Below, one piece after another: positions 6,244 through 8,537 of a stretch of 8,537 nt of DNA. Position 1 is the first letter of the stretch, and each line of letters starts with the position of its first letter. Under the pieces are notes generated by a model. The model did no database searches. It saw only the letters and a list, made by a program, of their open reading frames with translations, and was not told the DNA's origin. Location: NCBI GenBank assembly GCA_041738285.1, contig JBGSQB010000210.1, positions 1-8,537 of the forward strand, in the 5' to 3' direction. A program made the translations under genes and the position numbers. Source of the DNA: SZUA-521 sp041738285 (GTDB taxonomy: Bacteria > Pseudomonadota > Gammaproteobacteria > Pseudomonadales > Azotimanducaceae).

Positions 6244-7952
6244 AGGTCAGGTCCGATCGAGATGTGCAGACGCACGCCAGATTTGTCGTCATCCAGCGGA
6301 TGCGCGAGATCGACTCGAAGCGGTCCCAGCGGTGAATACCAGCGCACGCCGAGGCCCACGCCGGTAAAGTACTCTGGCTCGCGATCGAAGGCGGACCCGG
6401 AATCCACGAACGCGGCGGCCGACCATCCCGGGCGAAACGCCCAGTCGAACTCGAGTGAACCTGTGGCAAGACCGCTGCCGCCTACGACTTCGCCGTTCGT
6501 CTGCGGCCCGATCGATTGGTATTCGTAGCCGCGAATACTGGTATCACCGCCGGCGAAGAACCGCACCGATGGTGGCAGATCGCTGAACTCCTCCTTCCAC
6601 GTCCAGCCACCATCGGCCCGGATGAGTACCCGGGTGGAGTCGGTAAGCCCCCGAACTACCTTGGCGGCGGCCCGAATTTGCAGAAAGCTGGTATCTGACG
6701 CGAGCGACTGTTCCGCGCCCCGGATCGTGGTCATGAGTCGCAGTCCGCGTGTCGGCCGAACAGGGTCATCGCGCCACACCCGCGACAATGTCGTGCCGAG
6801 CAACAGCAACCGCGACCGACCACTCTCGTCAGCGATGTCATAGTCTTCGGACGCAAGCTCCACGAAGTCACTTTCGATCCACCCCCAGCGCAGATAGCTG
6901 TGGCGCATGCCGACCTTCATGACGTCGCTCTGCGACGTATCGGTATCCTCACGCGCGATGCCCGCGTCGAAGCTGATCCAGTCGTTCATCGGATCGCGAT
7001 GGGGAATTCGATACTCGGCGTCCACGGTCGACAGCACCCGAGAAGCCAGTGTTCTAACGACCGCACGGTGCCCTTTGGCGTTGAGCTTGCGGTTCTCCGC
7101 ATCCGCGCGCAGCCGCGGTCCGGTGTCGGTCGCATATCCGGCACCCAGTGAGTAGGTCCAACTGCGGTTGAAGCTCTCCAGTTCGACTCGTACAGGCACC
7201 GTGTAGCCCTGATCTGCATCGGCCTCGGCGGTGACGACCGCGCGCGCGAAGTATCCACTGTCCCCCAGATTGCGGCGCAGTCGCGCGACCAGATCTGCCG
7301 CATAGAAGTCACCTGATTTGAACGGGAGATAGGCCTCGAGCAACCACTGATCCAGCACGCCTTCGGTGAAGGTGATCGCACCGAATCGATATCGCGGCCC
7401 GCCTTCGATGTCGACGTTCACGATGGCTGCATGCGCATCCGCACGCACAACGACCTCGCTGCTGCGCAACTGCGCATCGAAGTAGCCGAGACTCAGCGCA
7501 ACGTCCAGTAACTTGCGTTTGTGGGCTTCGTACACGTCGTGCTGAAGGCGCCGCCCCTTCATACCTTCGATATCGGCGAGGGCGACCAGCATTGCTGGCT
7601 CAGTGGCGAGGGCACCGTCGATCTCGACGTTTACTGCATCCACCACCACGGACTTGCCCGCAGCGATCGAGATCTCGGCTTGCCAACAGCCATCGTCCGG
7701 GAACGTCAGGCGCTTTTCGACCTTGGCGTCGTAGTAGCCAAGGGCCTCGAGCGCCTCGGACGCATCCGCATCCACTTCGCGAAACTGCCAGCGCACGAGC
7801 CACGCCGGCGACTCGCAGCCGAGTTCGAGCAACCCAAGATGCGCACGCACGTTCGCCTCGAGGCTACTACGCAGGCCTTGGATCGTCACATCCGCCGATG
7901 ACGGCAGACTCAGCGCGGACAGGCCAAGACAAAGGGCGATTCGGATCCACAT
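6240..7952 (-). CDS. tamA: Translocation and assembly module outer membrane protein TamA
   Basis: TamA is an Omp85-family outer membrane barrel related to BamA that partners TamB in inserting certain outer membrane proteins such as autotransporters. The product is 570 residues from ATG 7952 (E. coli TamA is about 577). It has a signal peptide, MWIRIALCLGLSALSLPSSA, likely cut before DVTIQG. Three POTRA domains follow at about 22-97, 98-182 and 185-262, and the 16-strand barrel spans about 265-570. The Omp85 loop-6 signature is RFFAGGDTSIRGYEY, with IRGY near 473, and the protein ends in HISIGPDL as expected for a barrel recognised by BAM. Two cysteines in POTRA1 (about 46 and 89) may form a disulfide. 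A TTG at 7955-7953 directly precedes the ATG and would add one residue; I prefer the ATG. It overlaps tamB by 4 bp. There is no Shine-Dalgarno. Confidence 0.96.
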   Translation of the reverse strand: MWIRIALCLGLSALSLPSSADVTIQGLRSSLEANVRAHLGLLELGCESPAWLVRWQFREVDADASEALEALGYYDAKVEKRLTFPDDGCWQAEISIAAGKSVVVDAVNVEIDGALATEPAMLVALADIEGMKGRRLQHDVYEAHKRKLLDVALSLGYFDAQLRSSEVVVRADAHAAIVNVDIEGGPRYRFGAITFTEGVLDQWLLEAYLPFKSGDFYAADLVARLRRNLGDSGYFARAVVTAEADADQGYTVPVRVELESFNRSWTYSLGAGYATDTGPRLRADAENRKLNAKGHRAVVRTLASRVLSTVDAEYRIPHRDPMNDWISFDAGIAREDTDTSQSDVMKVGMRHSYLRWGWIESDFVELASEDYDIADESGRSRLLLLGTTLSRVWRDDPVRPTRGLRLMTTIRGAEQSLASDTSFLQIRAAAKVVRGLTDSTRVLIRADGGWTWKEEFSDLPPSVRFFAGGDTSIRGYEYQSIGPQTNGEVVGGSGLATGSLEFDWAFRPGWSAAAFVDSGSAFDREPEYFTGVGLGVRWYSPLGPLRVDLAHPLDDDKSGVRLHISIGPDL

Positions 7953-7959
7953 CAACTGA

Positions 7960-7965
7960 ATGCTA
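7960..7965 (-). promoter_or_regulatory. Possible second -10 element close to tamA
   Basis: TAGCAT (7965-7960), the same hexamer as in the ffs promoter candidate, ends 7 bp before ATG 7952 and would give a leaderless or nearly leaderless transcript. No good -35 is found at 16-18 bp. I rate it below the sigma-E-like site further upstream. Confidence 0.2.
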
Positions 7966-7991
7966 CATGCTCGGGCGTGAAGGTGATGCGA

Positions 7992-8020
7992 GTCAGACGT
8001 GAGCGACGGCGATGCGTTCC
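7992..8020 (-). promoter_or_regulatory. Sigma-E-like (RpoE) promoter candidate for tamAB
   Basis: Reading leftward, GGAACGC (8020-8014) is followed after 16 bp by TCTGAC (7997-7992). The envelope-stress sigma factor RpoE recognises GGAACTT, about 16 bp, then TCTGA or TCAAA, and the spacing between GAACGC and TCTGAC equals that of the E. coli rpoH P3 promoter. GGAAC and TCTGA match exactly; the TT of the -35 does not. Transcription would begin near 7986, about 35 nt before ATG 7952. Control of an outer membrane assembly operon by RpoE would be sensible, but this is inferred from sequence only. Confidence 0.45.
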
Positions 8021-8037
8021 ATCATGGGACGGACGTC

Positions 8038-8058
8038 GTGGGAGCGGGCTTGCCCGCG
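8038..8058. repeat. REP-like palindromic element
   Basis: GTGGGAGCGGGCTTGCCCGC, followed by GA, matches the consensus I know for repetitive extragenic palindromes in Pseudomonas and relatives: a GTGGGAG head and a GCGGGC-TT-GCCCGC palindrome (8044-8057). It lies in intergenic sequence upstream of tamA, as REPs do. Whether it is abundant in this genome cannot be seen from one window. Confidence 0.6.
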
Positions 8059-8101
8059 AATGGCTGCAGGAGAAGAGAAACGAGGATCAGCGGCCATCCA
8101 T

Positions 8102-8118
8102 GGCGCGACACTCGCGCC
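8102..8118. repeat. Short hairpin, 7-bp perfect stem
   Basis: GGCGCGA (8102-8108) and TCGCGCC (8112-8118) are perfect inverted arms with loop CAC. It lies 44 bp from the REP-like element and could be its partner in a doublet, although the stem sequences differ. No U-tract follows on either strand. Confidence 0.45.
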
Positions 8119-8180
8119 GCCGCGTTGGGGTCTTGGTGCCATTCAGGTAGCGAATCACCTGCGATGAAATGGAGCGGGAA

Positions 8181-8199
8181 CACGAGACTCGAGCTCGTG
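8181..8199. repeat. Inverted repeat, 6-bp perfect arms
   Basis: CACGAG (8181-8186) and CTCGTG (8194-8199) surround the 7-base loop ACTCGAG. It is one of the run of intergenic palindromes; its role is unknown. Confidence 0.35.
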
Positions 8200-8223
8200 G
8201 GTCCGGATCACATACAAGCCATC

Positions 8224-8303
8224 CCTGGCGCAGCAATGGTTACGTGGTCGAAGCACCAGGGCGGGCCTCCATGCCCGCCCGTCCTCGCCTGGCGGAGCAA
8301 TGC
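8224..8303 (+). repeat. Two imperfect direct repeats 64 bp apart
   Basis: CCTGGCGCAGCAATGG (8224-8239) and CCTGGCGGAGCAATGC (8288-8303) match at 14 of 16 positions. They bracket the strong hairpin at 8259-8280, and the second copy forms one side of the hairpin at 8291-8309. This looks like partial duplication of a small repetitive element. Confidence 0.4.
8259..8280. repeat. Strong GC hairpin, 8-bp perfect stem
   Basis: GGGCGGGC (8259-8266) and GCCCGCCC (8273-8280) are perfect arms around CTCCAT. It resembles REP palindromes in composition but lacks the GTGGGAG head. No T-run follows on the plus strand or the minus strand, so it is not a typical intrinsic terminator. Confidence 0.5.
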
Positions 8304-8309
8304 CCCGCC
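8291..8309 (-). repeat. GC hairpin with one G-U pair on the minus strand
   Basis: Read on the minus strand, GGCGGGGC, loop ATT and GCTCCGCC form an 8-bp stem with one G-U pair. On the plus strand the same position is an A-C mismatch, so the stem is stronger in RNA from the minus strand. It sits 10 bp from the hairpin at 8259-8280. Confidence 0.4.
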
Positions 8310-8343
8310 TCGCGCAACGCGCGACCGGCGATGACCCCCAACC

Positions 8344-8361
8344 TGGCAAGGTTCCTTGCCA
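8344..8361. repeat. Near-perfect palindrome
   Basis: TGGCAAGG (8344-8351), TT, then CCTTGCCA (8354-8361): 8-bp perfect arms around two bases, last of the run of palindromes before the insertion-sequence end. It could be a protein-binding site as easily as a hairpin. Confidence 0.45.
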
Positions 8362-8454
8362 AGATTGGAACGATGCGGAAATGGATGCGCTTCGAGCGAT
8401 GGGCTACCCGATACAGGGGTAACACTCGATACCGGAGACATAGGTTACACATCA

Positions 8455-8479
8455 GGCATTTGGGGGGACCCCAAATGCC
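8455..8479 (+). repeat. Perfect 11-bp hairpin in front of the transposase gene
   Basis: GGCATTTGGGG (8455-8465) and CCCCAAATGCC (8469-8479) are perfect inverted arms around GGA. The ribosome site AAGGAG (8484-8489) begins 5 bases after the stem, so the folded mRNA leader could limit ribosome access or block read-through from outside, a known way for insertion sequences to keep transposase low. It is the strongest hairpin in the window. Confidence 0.6.
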
Positions 8480-8498
8480 ATGGAAGGAGTGTGACCGT

Positions 8499-8537
8499 AT
8501 GGACGAACGCCTCAAATTCGTGGCCCGCCTGCTGGAT
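8499..8537 (+). CDS. Transposase N-terminus, IS481-like, partial
   Basis: Only 13 codons are in the window: MDERLKFVARLLD. This opening is very like the N-terminus of many IS481-family DDE transposases, which continue into a helix-turn-helix DNA-binding region and an integrase core; neither is visible here. The start is well supported by AAGGAG (8484-8489) 9 bp before ATG 8499. The family call rests on remembered similarity of a short peptide and on the repeat-rich leader, so it is moderate. The gene runs off the right edge and I cannot tell whether it is intact. Confidence 0.6.
   Translation, partial: MDERLKFVARLLD

Larger units (their letters stand above)
7966..8454. other. Intergenic region without host genes, rich in palindromes
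   Basis: Between tamA and the insertion-sequence transposase I find no credible gene. Frames open here have no recognisable domain, change character across the palindromes and lack ribosome sites. The stretch holds the tamA promoter candidates, a REP-like palindrome (8038-8058) and five more inverted repeats (8102-8118, 8181-8199, 8259-8280, 8291-8309, 8344-8361), then the presumed insertion-sequence end from about 8405. Confidence 0.7.
8405..8537 (+). mobile_element. Left end of an IS481-like insertion sequence, cut by the window edge
   Basis: The tag is the transposase start at 8499. Upstream of it, CGATACAGGGG (8409-8419) and CGATACCGGAG (8427-8437) match at 9 of 11 positions, and GGTAACAC (8418-8425) and GGTTACAC (8443-8450) match at 7 of 8. 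Two imperfect tandem copies of a roughly 20-25 bp unit fit transposase-binding repeats at an IS end. I cannot fix the outer boundary or see a target duplication without the right end; 8405 is an estimate. Confidence 0.5.

Noticed and set aside
5905..6528. 207-codon plus-strand frame spanning the tamA/tamB junction
   Set aside because: It is antisense to two clearly conserved genes and has the Arg/Pro-rich composition of a GC-rich shadow frame.
8259..8309. Paired GC hairpins as intrinsic terminators
   Set aside because: Neither hairpin is followed by a T-run in either direction, and there is no gene end nearby that needs one.
7999..8334. 111-codon plus-strand frame upstream of the insertion sequence
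   Set aside because: It runs through the REP-like element and several hairpins, has no ribosome site or domain, and includes the GTDVVGAGLPAN peptide that is a typical translation of REP sequence.
8038..8361. CRISPR array suggested by repeated palindromes
   Set aside because: The palindromes differ in sequence and spacing; there is no regular repeat-spacer pattern and no cas gene.
8240..8515. Minus-strand frame across the insertion-sequence end
   Set aside because: It crosses the palindromes and runs antisense to the transposase start; no recognisable features.

Overview
The window is GC-rich (roughly 60% by eye) and reads as the chromosome of a gammaproteobacterium. The evidence is a short 4.5S-type SRP RNA beside a tRNA-Ser with an encoded CCA, a long two-domain QueF of the enterobacterial type, a TamA-TamB pair, a REP-like palindrome of the Pseudomonas/Xanthomonas style, and the start of an IS481-like transposase. 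I cannot name the genus; a relative of the Xanthomonadales is a guess.

Layout from left to right. Positions 1-127 hold nothing I can identify. At 128-218 on the minus strand is tRNA-Ser(GGA), and directly upstream of it in the same direction is the SRP RNA gene ffs (about 226-343), with a plausible promoter at 355-383. The two RNA genes are about 7 nt apart and are probably made as one precursor. Rightward from there run two plus-strand genes: a small single-pass membrane coiled-coil protein (388-999) and a left-handed beta-helix acyltransferase (1043-1765, GTG start). The acyltransferase ends 2 bp before the end of queF, which is on the minus strand (1768-2592).

The rest of the coding capacity is the minus-strand tamA-tamB pair (7952 down to 2734), joined by a GTGA overlap. 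TamA is an Omp85-family outer membrane barrel with periplasmic POTRA domains. TamB is a long inner-membrane-anchored periplasmic protein ending in the TamB/DUF490 domain. Together they span the envelope and take part in outer membrane protein and lipid homeostasis. queF lies downstream of tamB in the same direction but has its own strong promoter-like sequence, with a palindrome in the spacer.

The last 590 bases hold no host gene. They contain a sigma-E-like promoter candidate for tamAB (7992-8020), a REP-like palindrome, a run of five further inverted repeats, and the left end and first 13 codons of an insertion sequence that runs off the window.

Most of the window is conserved housekeeping content. 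I see no undescribed multi-gene system. The points worth following are regulatory: the ffs/tRNA-Ser tandem, the sigma-E-like tamAB promoter, the palindrome inside the queF promoter, and the palindrome cluster beside the insertion sequence.
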